A stretch of DNA of 64,000 bases from SCN-70-22 sp046327755 (GTDB taxonomy: Bacteria > Gemmatimonadota > Gemmatimonadetes > Gemmatimonadales > Gemmatimonadaceae), in contig JAXLXW010000016.1 in assembly GCA_046327755.1 (NCBI GenBank), positions 45,339-109,338 of the forward strand, in the 5' to 3' direction. This document shows, piece by piece, positions 53,800 through 62,884 of the stretch. The translations under genes were made by a program, and so were the position numbers. The notes under the pieces are model-generated. The model ran no database searches and was not told the DNA's origin. It saw nothing but the letters and a program-made list of their open reading frames with translations. The first letter of the stretch is position 1; every line of letters starts with the position of its first letter.

Positions 53800-55290
53800 C
53801 TAGGTGGCGGCCACGCTGTTCATGTGCTGGCCGTCGGGGATGTGGATCGTGAAGGTGCTCCCCTGGCCGGGGGTACTGGCCACCGAGAGGGAGTACCCCA
53901 TCTGCTCACAGAGCGAGCGCGAGATGGCGAGCCCGAGCCCGGTGCCGCCGTAGCGCCGCGTCGTGGTGCGCTCCGCCTGCTCGAACGGGTCGAAGATGGC
54001 GCGCAGTCGCTCCGGGCGGATGCCGATGCCGGAGTCGGCGACGGCGATCGTCACGGATCCCGTGCTCTCGCCAGCCGCAACGCGCACGGTCACGTGCCCC
54101 TGCTCCGTGAACTTGAGCGCATTCCCCACCAGGTTGGTCAGCACCTGGACGAGCTTCCCCTCGTCGGTGAAGATGGGGCACGGCCCGCGCGGATGCTCGA
54201 TCTGCACCGCGACGTTTGGGGAGCGGGCATACCCATCGAGCCGCGCCACCGTCTCGCGCACGAGCGCCACGAGGTCGACGTGGGTGGGCGCCAGCGTCAT
54301 GCGCCCGGCCTCGATGCGCGAGAGGTCGAGGATGTCGTTGATGAGCCGCAGGAGGATCTCGCCGTTGGCCGCCACGCGCTCGAGCAGGCTGCGGTGGCGT
54401 TCGCCCAGCTCGGTCGCCCGCACCATCACGATGCGCGTGAAGCCGATGATCGCGTTGAGCGGCGTTCGCAGCTCGTGCGACATGCGCGCCAGGAACTCGC
54501 TCTTGGCCTCGTTGGCGGCCCGTGCCTCGTCGCGCGCGCGCAGGATCTCGCTCTCGCGGAGCTTGTGCTGCGTGAGGTCGTGCCAGATGGCGAGCACCGC
54601 GGGTTTCTCGTGCAGCCGCACCGGAATCACGTCGACATCCACGGGAAGCTGCGTCCCGTTCGGGCGCGTGAAGCTCCAGTCGATGCGGCAGCGCACGTGC
54701 GACGGATCGACGAGGGCGCAGTGTCCCTGCGCCAGCCACACCTTCCCCTCGTGCGCCATGCAGGGGGCGATCACCTCGGGCGACAGCGCGAGGAGCGCCG
54801 CGCGCGATCCCATCCCCGACGCATCGATGGCCGCCTGGTTGCAGTCCACTACCCCGCGATCGTCGATCAGGAAGTACGGATCGACCTGCGCGTCCAGCAG
54901 GACGCGGAAGCGCTCCTCCGCCGCCGCGCGCGCGGTCACGTCCTCCAGCACCGCCATCAACCGCCCGGCGTCTACCCGAACGACGGAGAGCGAGTGGACG
55001 CGCGTGTTCAGCGTCCCGAACTGCAGTCGGTCGAGCAGGAGCCCGACGCGCGCCCCCTGCTCCGCGATGCGCGTCGCCAGGTCGGGCACCGGGCTCCGCA
55101 ATGCGGCGAAGAGGTTGGTGCAGCGCCCCTGATCATGAAGCAGTTGCAGCTGCTGCACCGCCATCGGGTTGAGCATCGTGATCGTGCCGTCGTCACTGAA
55201 TTCCGCGACGCCGATCGGCATGAGATACAGAAACTGGAGCAGCGATTCGTCCGCTCCGTCCACCGGGAGCTGCACCGGCGCGCGCGTCAC
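53800..55290 (-). CDS. PAS-PAS histidine kinase coupled to a PYP-like photoreceptor
   Basis: 496 aa from GTG 55290, which overlaps the TGA of the PYP gene by 4 nt (GTGA). There are no transmembrane helices. Two PAS domains (about 14-120, MPIGVAEFSDDGTITMLN; and 128-245) lead by a coiled coil to HisKA with His272 in MSHELRTPLNAIIGF. The ATPase domain has the N box LVGNALKF, the G1 box VADSGIGI and the G2 box GTGLGLAISRSLCEQMG. It lacks a receiver domain and no response regulator is nearby. The natural reading is that the PYP protein supplies or modulates the signal for this kinase. Confidence 0.92.
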   Translation of the reverse strand: MTRAPVQLPVDGADESLLQFLYLMPIGVAEFSDDGTITMLNPMAVQQLQLLHDQGRCTNLFAALRSPVPDLATRIAEQGARVGLLLDRLQFGTLNTRVHSLSVVRVDAGRLMAVLEDVTARAAAEERFRVLLDAQVDPYFLIDDRGVVDCNQAAIDASGMGSRAALLALSPEVIAPCMAHEGKVWLAQGHCALVDPSHVRCRIDWSFTRPNGTQLPVDVDVIPVRLHEKPAVLAIWHDLTQHKLRESEILRARDEARAANEAKSEFLARMSHELRTPLNAIIGFTRIVMVRATELGERHRSLLERVAANGEILLRLINDILDLSRIEAGRMTLAPTHVDLVALVRETVARLDGYARSPNVAVQIEHPRGPCPIFTDEGKLVQVLTNLVGNALKFTEQGHVTVRVAAGESTGSVTIAVADSGIGIRPERLRAIFDPFEQAERTTTRRYGGTGLGLAISRSLCEQMGYSLSVASTPGQGSTFTIHIPDGQHMNSVAAT

Positions 55291-55661
55291 CTGGCCTCGA
55301 TGAGGAGGTAGCGCTGCGGCAATCGCCCGCCCTGCAGCAGCCGGAGGCGCACGTCTCGCGGGCGCAGGCGGAAGGCAAACGTGTAGTCGATGATCGCGTC
55401 GAGCTCCGGCTCGACGTCGAAGCGGTGCGCCACGATCGCGTTGTTGGCACACGGCGCCACATCGCGAAAGAAGTGCCGCCCAATCACGCGTTCCGGCCCC
55501 AAGCCGGAGGCCACGGATTCGGCGGTGTTGTAGCCGACGGTCATCCCTTCGGCCGTCATCGCGACCACGCCGTACGGGAGTGCATCGAAGTCGTGCGCGT
55601 CGTGCTGGTCGAGCCAATCCTTCAGGTGCGGCGCGTCGAACGCCGGTAGTGATTCGGACAT
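55287..55661 (-). CDS. pyp: Photoactive yellow protein (PYP) homologue
   Basis: 124 aa; the Halorhodospira PYP has 125. An ungapped alignment from residue 28 on gives the chromophore residues: Tyr44 (PYP Tyr42) and Glu48 (Glu46) in GYNTAES, Ser52 (Thr50) and the thioester cysteine Cys71 (Cys69) in FFRDVAPC. VIGRHFFRDVAPC matches PYP VIGKNFFKDVAPC almost exactly. Arg52 of PYP is replaced by Leu54. IDYTFAFRLRP corresponds to the PYP strand EYTFDYQMTP. PYP binds p-coumaric acid through this Cys and senses blue light. It is a single-domain cytoplasmic protein, coupled to a histidine kinase. No coumaryl-CoA ligase or tyrosine ammonia-lyase is in the window, so photoactivity is inference. Confidence 0.88.
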   Translation of the reverse strand: MSESLPAFDAPHLKDWLDQHDAHDFDALPYGVVAMTAEGMTVGYNTAESVASGLGPERVIGRHFFRDVAPCANNAIVAHRFDVEPELDAIIDYTFAFRLRPRDVRLRLLQGGRLPQRYLLIEAR

Positions 55662-55855
55662 GTGCGGATGGTGCGGCTGGCGGGGCGATGGATCGAGGAG
55701 GCGGGCAATGCCGCTCGTCGCGCCCTGGTCGTCGACCGCGGGCGCTCAGGGCGCGGGCGATTGTGAGTATCGGCAACCCGTCGTCGCGCGCCGTGAGTGC
55801 CGCCTCATCTCGACATTCGGTCGCGCCCACGCGGGAGCGCGACTCGCACCACCCG

Positions 55856-56308
55856 CTATGGGTTGGCGGCGACCGTGAGCTGGAAGGTCGCCGTGCGGCT
55901 GGTGACGTCGACGCCGGAGGAGTTCACGGTCACGGCGGTCACACCCGGGACCGCGGTCGAATCGGCGGTCAGCGTGATGGACAGTGCGTCGGTCGTCGTC
56001 GAACTCACGGTCGGCGCGGACACCCCCTTCGGCAGCCCGGCGAAGGTGACGAAGACGGGGCCGGTATAGTCGGTCCGCACGATCGTCAGCGGGATGGACG
56101 TCGTGGCGCGTTGGCGTACGCTCACCGCCGAGGGGACTCCCAGCGTGTAGCTCGGATTCCCCAGCGAGATCCCCCCCGAGTTGTTGGAGACCACCGCGTC
56201 TCCATTGCACGCGCCAGCGGTCACCGCACCCGCGAAGACGGCGGCCAGGGTGACGATTCGGACCAACGGGGCGGCGACGGCGCGGCGGCGAGGCGAAACG
56301 AGGATCAT
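55856..56308 (-). CDS. Small lipoprotein with an Ig-like domain
   Basis: 150 aa from ATG 56308. The leader ends in AGAC, a lipobox, followed by a short spacer. The mature domain repeats beta-strand segments (AVSVRQRATTSIPLTIVRTD, PVFVTFAGLPKGVSAP, ALSITLTAD, TATFQLTV), like the Ig-like domains of surface proteins. Two in-frame ATGs upstream (to 56371) are less likely. It lies 194 bp upstream of the PYP gene on the same strand but need not be linked. Confidence 0.72.
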   Translation of the reverse strand: MILVSPRRRAVAAPLVRIVTLAAVFAGAVTAGACNGDAVVSNNSGGISLGNPSYTLGVPSAVSVRQRATTSIPLTIVRTDYTGPVFVTFAGLPKGVSAPTVSSTTTDALSITLTADSTAVPGVTAVTVNSSGVDVTSRTATFQLTVAANP

Positions 56309-56383
56309 GCCCTCAAAATCGCCCGCCTCACGACGCCGCGCCATGCCTCCCCGCTCACGCAACTCCGCCACGTCCGCCGGGCA

Positions 56384-57868
56384 CTACGGAACGATCGGCC
56401 TGAACTGCCCCAGCTGCGGATCGACGATCTTCTTGTCCCCAACGATCGCCACGGACGCCTTGGACGGATCCAGGTGCCGCTGCGCCGTGGCCCGCACCTC
56501 TTCGGGGGTGACGGCCATGAGCTTCTTCACATAGGTGGAGAGGTAGTCATCGCCCAGCTGGTGCAGGTCGGCGTACTGCAGCTGGTAGATGAGGCCGGAA
56601 CGCGAACTGTTCTGGATGGTGAAGACCCCTGCCAGGTTGTTCTTGATGCCGTCGAGCTCATTCGCCGGGGGCGCCTCGGCGCCCAGCCGTTGCATCTCCT
56701 TGAAGATCTCGGTGAGCGCCGGTCCGGTGTCCTTGGTCGTCACGTCCGCGACCTCGACCCAGAGCCCTGACCCCTTGCGCGTCCAGACGAAGGAGTAGGG
56801 CGAATAGGTGTAGCCCTTGTCTTCCCGGATGTTGGCGGTGATGCGCGAGCCGAACGCGCCGCCTAACAAGGCGTCGGTCACCACCATGGCCGACCAGTCG
56901 GGAGACTTCGGGTTGGCCGAGGGGAGCCCGACGAACATCGAGCTCTGCACGGAACCCGGGCGATCGATGAGGTCGAGCTGGCGCTTGGCGATCGGCGCGG
57001 GCGGGTTCTCCGTCGCGACGGCACCAGCCGCCCAGCTCCCGAAGGCATCACGCACGGCGCGCTCGACGGCGTTGGCGTCGAAGATCCCGCTCACGTAGAG
57101 GTGCGCGCGCCTGGCCCCGAAGTTCTTCTGGTGGAACGCCCTCACCCGGTCGACGGTGAAGGCGCGCAGCATCGCGTCGTCGGGGAAGACGTGCGCGAAC
57201 GGATGGTTGCCATAGGCGATCTCGCGAAATCGCTTCTGCGCCAACGTCCCGGGTTGCGCCAGCGCCATGGCGTTGTCGCGCGCGTGCTTGTCCAGCGTGC
57301 GCCTGAGGTCCGCGGCGTCGAAGCGCGGGTTGCGCACGACGTCGGCCACGAGCGAGACGAAGCGCGGCGCGAAGTCGCTCAGCACCTCGCCCCCGACGGT
57401 CACCACCTCGGCCCCGCCGTTGGCGCTGACGGAGCCCCCCATCTCGGCCGCCTGACGAGAGACGTCCTGCGGCGTGCGCGTCGTTGTTCCCTCGAGGAGC
57501 ATGTCGGTGGTGACGCTCGACAGCGAGACATCCTGCGCCCCCTCGTCGATCACCCCGGTGCGTACGGCCAGCTCGATCGCGACCTTGGGGACACGTCCGT
57601 AGGGGACGAGCGTCACGCGCATCCCGTTGGCGAGATCGAAGCTGCGACGTGCCGGGGCGCGGAAGTTCTTCGGTGGCGCGGGCGCCGGAGGTGTCTGCCG
57701 CTGGGGAGGCGCGCCGGGCGCTGGCGCCGAAGCCTGCGTCGAAGCGGGCGCCGAAGCCGGCGCCTTGGTCGCCTGTGCGTCGAGCACCTGCACGCTCGCC
57801 GCGATAAGGAGCGTGGCGATGGCGGCGTGACGAGGCAGCGCGTCAGGCATGCGAGTCATCGAGAGCAT
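56384..57868 (-). CDS. M16 peptidase homologue lacking the zinc motif
   Basis: 494 aa with signal peptide (to about residue 31) and an Ala/Pro/Thr/Ser linker (33-70). The M16 fold is clear: FDLANGMRVTLVPYGRVPKVAIELAVRTGVIDEG, GAFGSRITANIREDKGYTYSPYS. Where active members have HXXEH, this one reads DMLLEGTT, so it should be the non-catalytic partner of the neighbouring M16 protein, as in two-subunit M16B peptidases. AGGAGG lies 7 nt before the ATG, inside the upstream gene's end, and the gap is 2 bp, so they are co-translated. Confidence 0.9.
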   Translation of the reverse strand: MLSMTRMPDALPRHAAIATLLIAASVQVLDAQATKAPASAPASTQASAPAPGAPPQRQTPPAPAPPKNFRAPARRSFDLANGMRVTLVPYGRVPKVAIELAVRTGVIDEGAQDVSLSSVTTDMLLEGTTTRTPQDVSRQAAEMGGSVSANGGAEVVTVGGEVLSDFAPRFVSLVADVVRNPRFDAADLRRTLDKHARDNAMALAQPGTLAQKRFREIAYGNHPFAHVFPDDAMLRAFTVDRVRAFHQKNFGARRAHLYVSGIFDANAVERAVRDAFGSWAAGAVATENPPAPIAKRQLDLIDRPGSVQSSMFVGLPSANPKSPDWSAMVVTDALLGGAFGSRITANIREDKGYTYSPYSFVWTRKGSGLWVEVADVTTKDTGPALTEIFKEMQRLGAEAPPANELDGIKNNLAGVFTIQNSSRSGLIYQLQYADLHQLGDDYLSTYVKKLMAVTPEEVRATAQRHLDPSKASVAIVGDKKIVDPQLGQFRPIVP

Positions 57869-57870
57869 GG

Positions 57871-59313
57871 TCAGTCCTCCTGCGCGCTGGCGGTTGGCGC
57901 GGCGGCATCCTTCGCCCCCGGCTTCACGACGTACACCGTGCGATTGCCCGGGCGGAGGTACTCCTGCGCCGTCTTCTGGATCTGCTCCGGCGTCACCTTG
58001 GCAAAGTCCGCCTCCAGCCGGTTGAAGCGTGCCGGGTCGCCGTCGAAGAGGGCGAACGAGGCGAGGAGGTCGAGCTTGCCGAGCCCGGAGAACTCGTCGA
58101 CGATGCTGTAGAGCGATGAGCGCATCTTGGTGCGGGCGCGGGACAGCGTCGCCGAGTCGACCGGCGTGGAGCGCAGCGCCTCGATCTCGCGATCGATTAC
58201 ACGGAGGAGGGAATCCGAGGTGACTGCCTTGTCGTGATACACGGCGGTCATCCACAGCATCGGCCCCTCGTAGTTGAACATGTTGCCGAGCCCCCAGTTG
58301 ATCCCGGCCTGCACGTCGCTGGTGAGGCCGGCGCGTTGCACGAGGGCGTCGTACAGGCGCGAGTCGCGCCCCTGCGCGAGGATCTGGTCGATGAGTCCGA
58401 AGGCAAACCAGTCCGGCGTCCATCGCTCGGGGACGTGATAGGCGACGCCTAACGCCGGGCGGTTGGCCAGCTTGTCGGTGCGCGAGGCGCGCCGCTCCCG
58501 CTCCTGCCGCGGCTCGGCGATATCGGGGCGCGCCGGCTGCGGGGCCGAGGGGATCGCGGCGAAGTACTTCGTCACCCACGCCTTGGCCTGCGCCGGCTCG
58601 AAATCCCCGACCACGACCAGCACGGCGTTGTTGGGGGCGTAGTACGTCCTGAAGAAGGCCGACGCGTCCTGGAGCGTCGCCGCATCCAGCTCCTTGAGCT
58701 CGCCGTAGAAGTTGTGCGCGTTGTACCAGTTGGTGTTGGCCGACATCGGCAGGTCGATCCAGGGGAACGACCCATACGGCTGGTTGAGGACATTGACGCG
58801 CACCTCGTTCTTCACCACGTCCTTCTGGTTCTGCAGGTTCGCGCCATCGATGGCGAGCCCCTTCATGCGATCGCCCTCGGCCCACAGGATCGGCTCGAGG
58901 GCGTTGGCCGGGACCAGCTGGAAGTAGTTGGTGAAGTCGAAGCGCGTGGAGCCGTTGAGGATCCCGCCGTTGGACTCGACGAGCTTGATGAACTCCATCT
59001 TCCCGAGGTTTGCCGATCCCTGGAACATGAGGTGCTCGAAGAGGTGCGCGAAGCCGGTGCGGTCGCGCGGCTCGTTGCGGAAGCCCACGTGGTAGTAGAC
59101 GCCGACGCCAACGGTGGGGGCGGTGGTGTCGCGCGAGAAGACGACCTTGAGCCCGTTGTCGAGCGTGTCGTAGTCGACCGCGACGGAGAGGGCGGTCGTT
59201 GCAGCCGCCCCGCCAGGTGATCGGCCGCCCGCTGCTCCGCCGGCGGGGGCGCCGCCGGAGCACGCGGCGCCGCTGGCGGCAAGGAGGAGGGTCGCGAGGA
59301 GTGGAGTACGCAT
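57871..59313 (-). CDS. M16 zinc metallopeptidase, lipoprotein
   Basis: 480 aa. The lipobox GAAC (Cys18) marks it as a lipoprotein. The inverted zinc motif HLFEH (90-94) with Glu93 as base lies in RTGFAHLFEHLMFQGS, and a downstream Glu in KNEVRVNVLNQPYG completes the site. Two M16 domains (about 45-250 and 260-460) are present. It should cleave peptides in the periplasm, together with the inactive partner just downstream. It is divergent from the alpha/beta hydrolase gene (162 bp). Confidence 0.92.
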   Translation of the reverse strand: MRTPLLATLLLAASGAACSGGAPAGGAAGGRSPGGAAATTALSVAVDYDTLDNGLKVVFSRDTTAPTVGVGVYYHVGFRNEPRDRTGFAHLFEHLMFQGSANLGKMEFIKLVESNGGILNGSTRFDFTNYFQLVPANALEPILWAEGDRMKGLAIDGANLQNQKDVVKNEVRVNVLNQPYGSFPWIDLPMSANTNWYNAHNFYGELKELDAATLQDASAFFRTYYAPNNAVLVVVGDFEPAQAKAWVTKYFAAIPSAPQPARPDIAEPRQERERRASRTDKLANRPALGVAYHVPERWTPDWFAFGLIDQILAQGRDSRLYDALVQRAGLTSDVQAGINWGLGNMFNYEGPMLWMTAVYHDKAVTSDSLLRVIDREIEALRSTPVDSATLSRARTKMRSSLYSIVDEFSGLGKLDLLASFALFDGDPARFNRLEADFAKVTPEQIQKTAQEYLRPGNRTVYVVKPGAKDAAAPTASAQED

Positions 59314-59475
59314 GGATGGTGTTGGTGTCGGCGCAAACGCAAGGTGGCACGCGAAGCCTGCGCGCCCCACAACTCGCGCCTCCCGGGGCGAGCTGTCAAG
59401 GGCGCAGGGGCGGACCGTCTTGATCCCCCGAATGGGCGGTTGCGAGTCGTCCGTCACGAGCGCCATATCATCCGC

Positions 59476-60255
59476 ATGGACCGTCGTACCTTCCTCGGCG
59501 CGGCAGGCGTCGGCCTTTTGGCGACGGCCGGGATCGCGATCGACGACGCCCGACACCCCGATGCGTTCGCCAGCAGCAACGCTCCTGGCGCACGCCTGCG
59601 CGCTCGCCCGCGGGATCCGACAAGGGCGCCGCGCACGCTGGCGGCCGGCGTGACGCGCCAGACGATCGGAGAAACCGAGGTCGTGGCCTACCTCCCACCG
59701 AGTGCGCGGGAGCGTGCGCGTGTCCCGCTGATGGTCTTCCTGCATGGCGCCAACCGTACGGTCGACGCCTTTGTCGAGCGCTTTCGCCCGTTCGCGGACG
59801 CGCACGGCGTCATGCTCCTCCTCCCGTTCGCCGTCGTCGGGACGTGGGACGCGATCCGCTACTACTTCGGGCCGGACGTCGCGGCGATCGATGAGGCGAT
59901 GCGTTGGACGTTCGCGGGAGTCCCGGTCGATCCCGCTCGCCTGATGCTGTCGGGATTCAGCGACGGCGCGACGTACACGCTCGCGCTTGGGCGCGCCAAC
60001 GGAGATCTCTTCACGCGACTGGTGGCGTTTTCGCCAGGGTTCCTCATCCCCGTGCAGCCCGTCAGGCGTCCACCGATCCTGATCAGCCACGGACGCAACG
60101 ATCAAGTCCTCCCGTTCGAGAACGCGCGCGACCAGATCGTGCCCCAGCTGGTGAAGGGAGGGTACGACGTCGACTTTCGCCCGTTCGACGGTCCGCACAC
60201 GGTGCCGCTCGACCTGGCCGAGGCGGAGATCGCCCGGCTCGGCGCCACGGCCTAA
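59476..60255 (+). CDS. Tat-exported alpha/beta hydrolase, PHB depolymerase/esterase-like
   Basis: 259 aa. DRRTFLGAAG is a short twin-arginine leader. The esterase fold has PLMVFLHGANRT (oxyanion region), nucleophile Ser162 in SGFSDGAT, Asp209 in SHGRNDQVLP and His241 in DGPHTVP. This matches LpqC/phospholipase-carboxylesterase-like proteins. Substrate (short-chain ester, feruloyl ester or polyester) unknown. It stands 45 bp before the TMEM175-like gene. Confidence 0.87.
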   Translation: MDRRTFLGAAGVGLLATAGIAIDDARHPDAFASSNAPGARLRARPRDPTRAPRTLAAGVTRQTIGETEVVAYLPPSARERARVPLMVFLHGANRTVDAFVERFRPFADAHGVMLLLPFAVVGTWDAIRYYFGPDVAAIDEAMRWTFAGVPVDPARLMLSGFSDGATYTLALGRANGDLFTRLVAFSPGFLIPVQPVRRPPILISHGRNDQVLPFENARDQIVPQLVKGGYDVDFRPFDGPHTVPLDLAEAEIARLGATA

Positions 60256-60299
60256 CGCGGTTCGTTCGCCTTCCGCCGCCTCACCCTCACCGCCAATTC

Positions 60300-60893
60300 A
60301 TGGGCAAGTTCCGGCTCGAAGCATTCAGCGACGGCGTCATCGCCATCATCATCACCATCATGGTTCTGGAGATGAAGGTGCCGCACGGCGACTCGCTCGA
60401 GGTGCTGCGCCCGCTCCTCCCGGTCTTCCTCAGCTACGTGCTCAGCTTCGTGTATGTCGGGATCTACTGGAACAATCACCACCACCTGCTGCATGCATGC
60501 CGCCGGGTGAGCGGCGGGATCCTGTGGGCGAACCTGCACCTTCTCTTCTGGCTCTCGCTCTTCCCTTTCGCCACCGGGTGGATGGGAGAGAACCACTTCG
60601 GCGCCCTCCCCACGGCGGTGTACGGCGTCGTGTGCCTCATGGCGGCGATCTCGTACACGATCCTGCAGATGCACATCATCCGCGCCGACGGGAGTGACTC
60701 CGCGCTGCTGCGCGCCGTGGGAGCCGACGTGAAGGGGAAGTTCTCGCTGGGGTGCTACGTCGTGGCGGTGGCGATCGCCGCGTGGGTGCCGCAGCTCTCG
60801 CTCGCGCTCTACGTGACCGTCGCCTTGACCTGGTTCATTCCCGACCGTCGCATCGAGCGCGCGCTGGGCGCGAGCGGCACGGAGCACGCGTGA
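60300..60893 (+). CDS. TMEM175-family (DUF1211) potassium channel protein
   Basis: 197 aa with six predicted helices. The first helix carries FSDGVIAIIITIMVLEM, matching the R-x3-FSD signature of bacterial TMEM175 (MGKFRLEAFSDG). Bacterial TMEM175 forms K+-permeable tetramers with single repeats. YVGIYWNNHHHLLH and LFWLSLFPFATGW are also family-typical. Regulation not visible. Confidence 0.9.
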   Translation: MGKFRLEAFSDGVIAIIITIMVLEMKVPHGDSLEVLRPLLPVFLSYVLSFVYVGIYWNNHHHLLHACRRVSGGILWANLHLLFWLSLFPFATGWMGENHFGALPTAVYGVVCLMAAISYTILQMHIIRADGSDSALLRAVGADVKGKFSLGCYVVAVAIAAWVPQLSLALYVTVALTWFIPDRRIERALGASGTEHA

Positions 60894-60917
60894 CCGCTCG
60901 CACCAGAGGGCGCACCG

Positions 60918-62768
60918 CTACTTCACAACCGGCAGCACGAGGCGCGAGGGACGCGCCGCCGAATGGTGGATCGCATTGCGCGCCACCTTCCACGTGACCT
61001 CATCGTAGTTGTTGCCGCCGGTGTTGAGGTTACGGTCGAAGCGCGGGAAGTTGGAGCTCGACACTTCGAGGCGCAGGCGGTGGCCCGCGGGGAGGTACCA
61101 CGATGTCGCGTGCAGGTCGACCGGAACCTTGTACACCGTCCCCGCCTCCATCATGCGCGCCTTGTCGAAGCCGTCGCGATAGCGCACGCGCGTGATTCCC
61201 TCCTGGATGTTCATCACGCGCCCGTCGGGGAAGACGTCGAGGAGCTTCATCGTGACGTCGGTATCGCGCGCGTCGGACGAGAGGTGCACTTCCGCGCTGA
61301 TCGGCCCCGTGAGCTCGAGTCCCTCGCGCAAGGCTTCACCCGTGTAGACGAGGACGTCCGGACGTTCCTCGAGATCGGCGTTGTCGAATGCACCGGGGAC
61401 GTCCTTGGGGTTACCCGTGCAGCAGATCGACCCGCCGCGCGCCGGCACCGGATTGTTGGGGTCGTAGGTGAAGGTGTCGACCACCGCGCGCTTCGGCGCC
61501 GCCGCCACGAGGCGGCCGTTGCCGCGCCGTGAATTGGCGCCGCCGTCGGAATCGAGGTACCAGGACGTGGCGCGCATCTTCGCCACCGGCCAGCGATCCG
61601 ACGACTGCCACGCCCCCTTGCCGATGGTGTAGTACTGGAACTTCGGGAGCGCGTCGAGCGCCCGCTCGTTGCCGCGCAGCCACTTGTCGTACCAGGCGAG
61701 ATACGTCTCCCAGTAGTGCAGGCGCGCGTCGCCGACATCGAGGTCACCGACCTTCGTGTTGGCCGTGGCCCCTTCTGACGCGCAATGCACCGTGGGAGAG
61801 ATGATCGCATACTGTCCGCCGCGCGCGCGTTCGTTGATCGCATTCTTCCGGAAGATCTCGGCCGACTCCAGCGCCTCGGCGGCCAGGTCGTACCAGGAGG
61901 AGACGTGCAGCGTCGCCACGCCGACGCTGTCGTCGGCCGTGAGGTAGCCCTGCCGGTCCCACCACGGATCGTCGGGCGAACGCTCGAGGAAGTTGCGCCA
62001 GTCCCACGACGGCGAACCGGCGCGATCGGTCATGTCGATCACCGGGAGCGTGCGGAACCACGACGCGAGGTCGACGTTAGGCATGGGCCTGGCACCCTTC
62101 TCCGTCGAGGCGAAGACGGGCATCCAGCCGAAGTTGATCGAGATGGAAAAGGCCCCACCCTCCACCGACCCCCAGAACTGCCGGCGGCGCCCGACGCGCC
62201 CGAGGTTCCCCCCTGCGGCCTGCGCGATCGCCGCGATGTGCCGCGGATGGCGGCTCTGCGCAGCAATGATCTGCCCCTCTCCCAGGTACGAACAGCCGTA
62301 CGTCCCCACCTTCCCCGTCGACCACGGCTGCGTCCCGATCCAGTCGAACATGTCGGGCCAGTCGGTGACGTCCCCCTCGTACACATGGAACGTCCCCTCC
62401 GAGGCGAACTTGCCGCGCACGTCCTGCACGACGACGGCGTAGCCGTGCGAGGCGAAGAAGTCGGCGGGGACGGTCGCGCCGCGATACGCTGCCTTGTTGT
62501 AGGGGAGCCGGATCAGGATCGTCGGGAGCTGCCCCGAAAGCCCTTTCGGGCGATAGATGTCGGTGGCGAGTCGCACGCCGTCGCGCATCGGGATCATGAC
62601 GTTGCGCTCGACCTCGACCTCGTAGGCGCCCTTGGGGCGCGGGTACGGCGCACCTGCAGCCGGCTGCGCGGGTGCCTGCGCTGACGCGATCGGCACGCGC
62701 GCGGCGAGGAGCGGGGTGACACATGCGAGCGAAGCGAGCACGCGGGCCACGAACGGCGCACGGCGCAT
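60918..62768 (-). CDS. CocE/NonD-family S15-type hydrolase, secreted
   Basis: 616 aa with signal peptide (cleavage near ASAQ, 28-31). It belongs to the X-Pro dipeptidyl-peptidase/cocaine esterase family. RDGVRLATDIYRP, VVVQDVRGKFASEG and the nucleophile Ser160 in YGCSYLGE are present; a lid and a C-terminal jelly roll (about 430-610, LHLSSDARDTDVTMKL-like) follow. Such enzymes hydrolyse acylated amino compounds or esters, including beta-lactam acyl chains. No partner genes. It ends 24 bp from the convergent TMEM175 gene. Confidence 0.9.
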   Translation of the reverse strand: MRRAPFVARVLASLACVTPLLAARVPIASAQAPAQPAAGAPYPRPKGAYEVEVERNVMIPMRDGVRLATDIYRPKGLSGQLPTILIRLPYNKAAYRGATVPADFFASHGYAVVVQDVRGKFASEGTFHVYEGDVTDWPDMFDWIGTQPWSTGKVGTYGCSYLGEGQIIAAQSRHPRHIAAIAQAAGGNLGRVGRRRQFWGSVEGGAFSISINFGWMPVFASTEKGARPMPNVDLASWFRTLPVIDMTDRAGSPSWDWRNFLERSPDDPWWDRQGYLTADDSVGVATLHVSSWYDLAAEALESAEIFRKNAINERARGGQYAIISPTVHCASEGATANTKVGDLDVGDARLHYWETYLAWYDKWLRGNERALDALPKFQYYTIGKGAWQSSDRWPVAKMRATSWYLDSDGGANSRRGNGRLVAAAPKRAVVDTFTYDPNNPVPARGGSICCTGNPKDVPGAFDNADLEERPDVLVYTGEALREGLELTGPISAEVHLSSDARDTDVTMKLLDVFPDGRVMNIQEGITRVRYRDGFDKARMMEAGTVYKVPVDLHATSWYLPAGHRLRLEVSSSNFPRFDRNLNTGGNNYDEVTWKVARNAIHHSAARPSRLVLPVVK

Positions 62769-62884
62769 GGGCGGTTCATCCTGGATGAGGGCGCGGAGAA
62801 CCTCTCACCGGACGCGGCACTCGGCAAGCGGAGGAGCGGGGGTCGCGCGCGCGTATCCTGTCGAGGATCCGCGCCGGACGCCCG

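Noticed and set aside
53800..55830. Kinase frame extended to 676 aa over the PYP gene
   Set aside because: The extension is another frame of the PYP gene; the GTG at 55290 gives a PAS-domain start and a 4-nt overlap.
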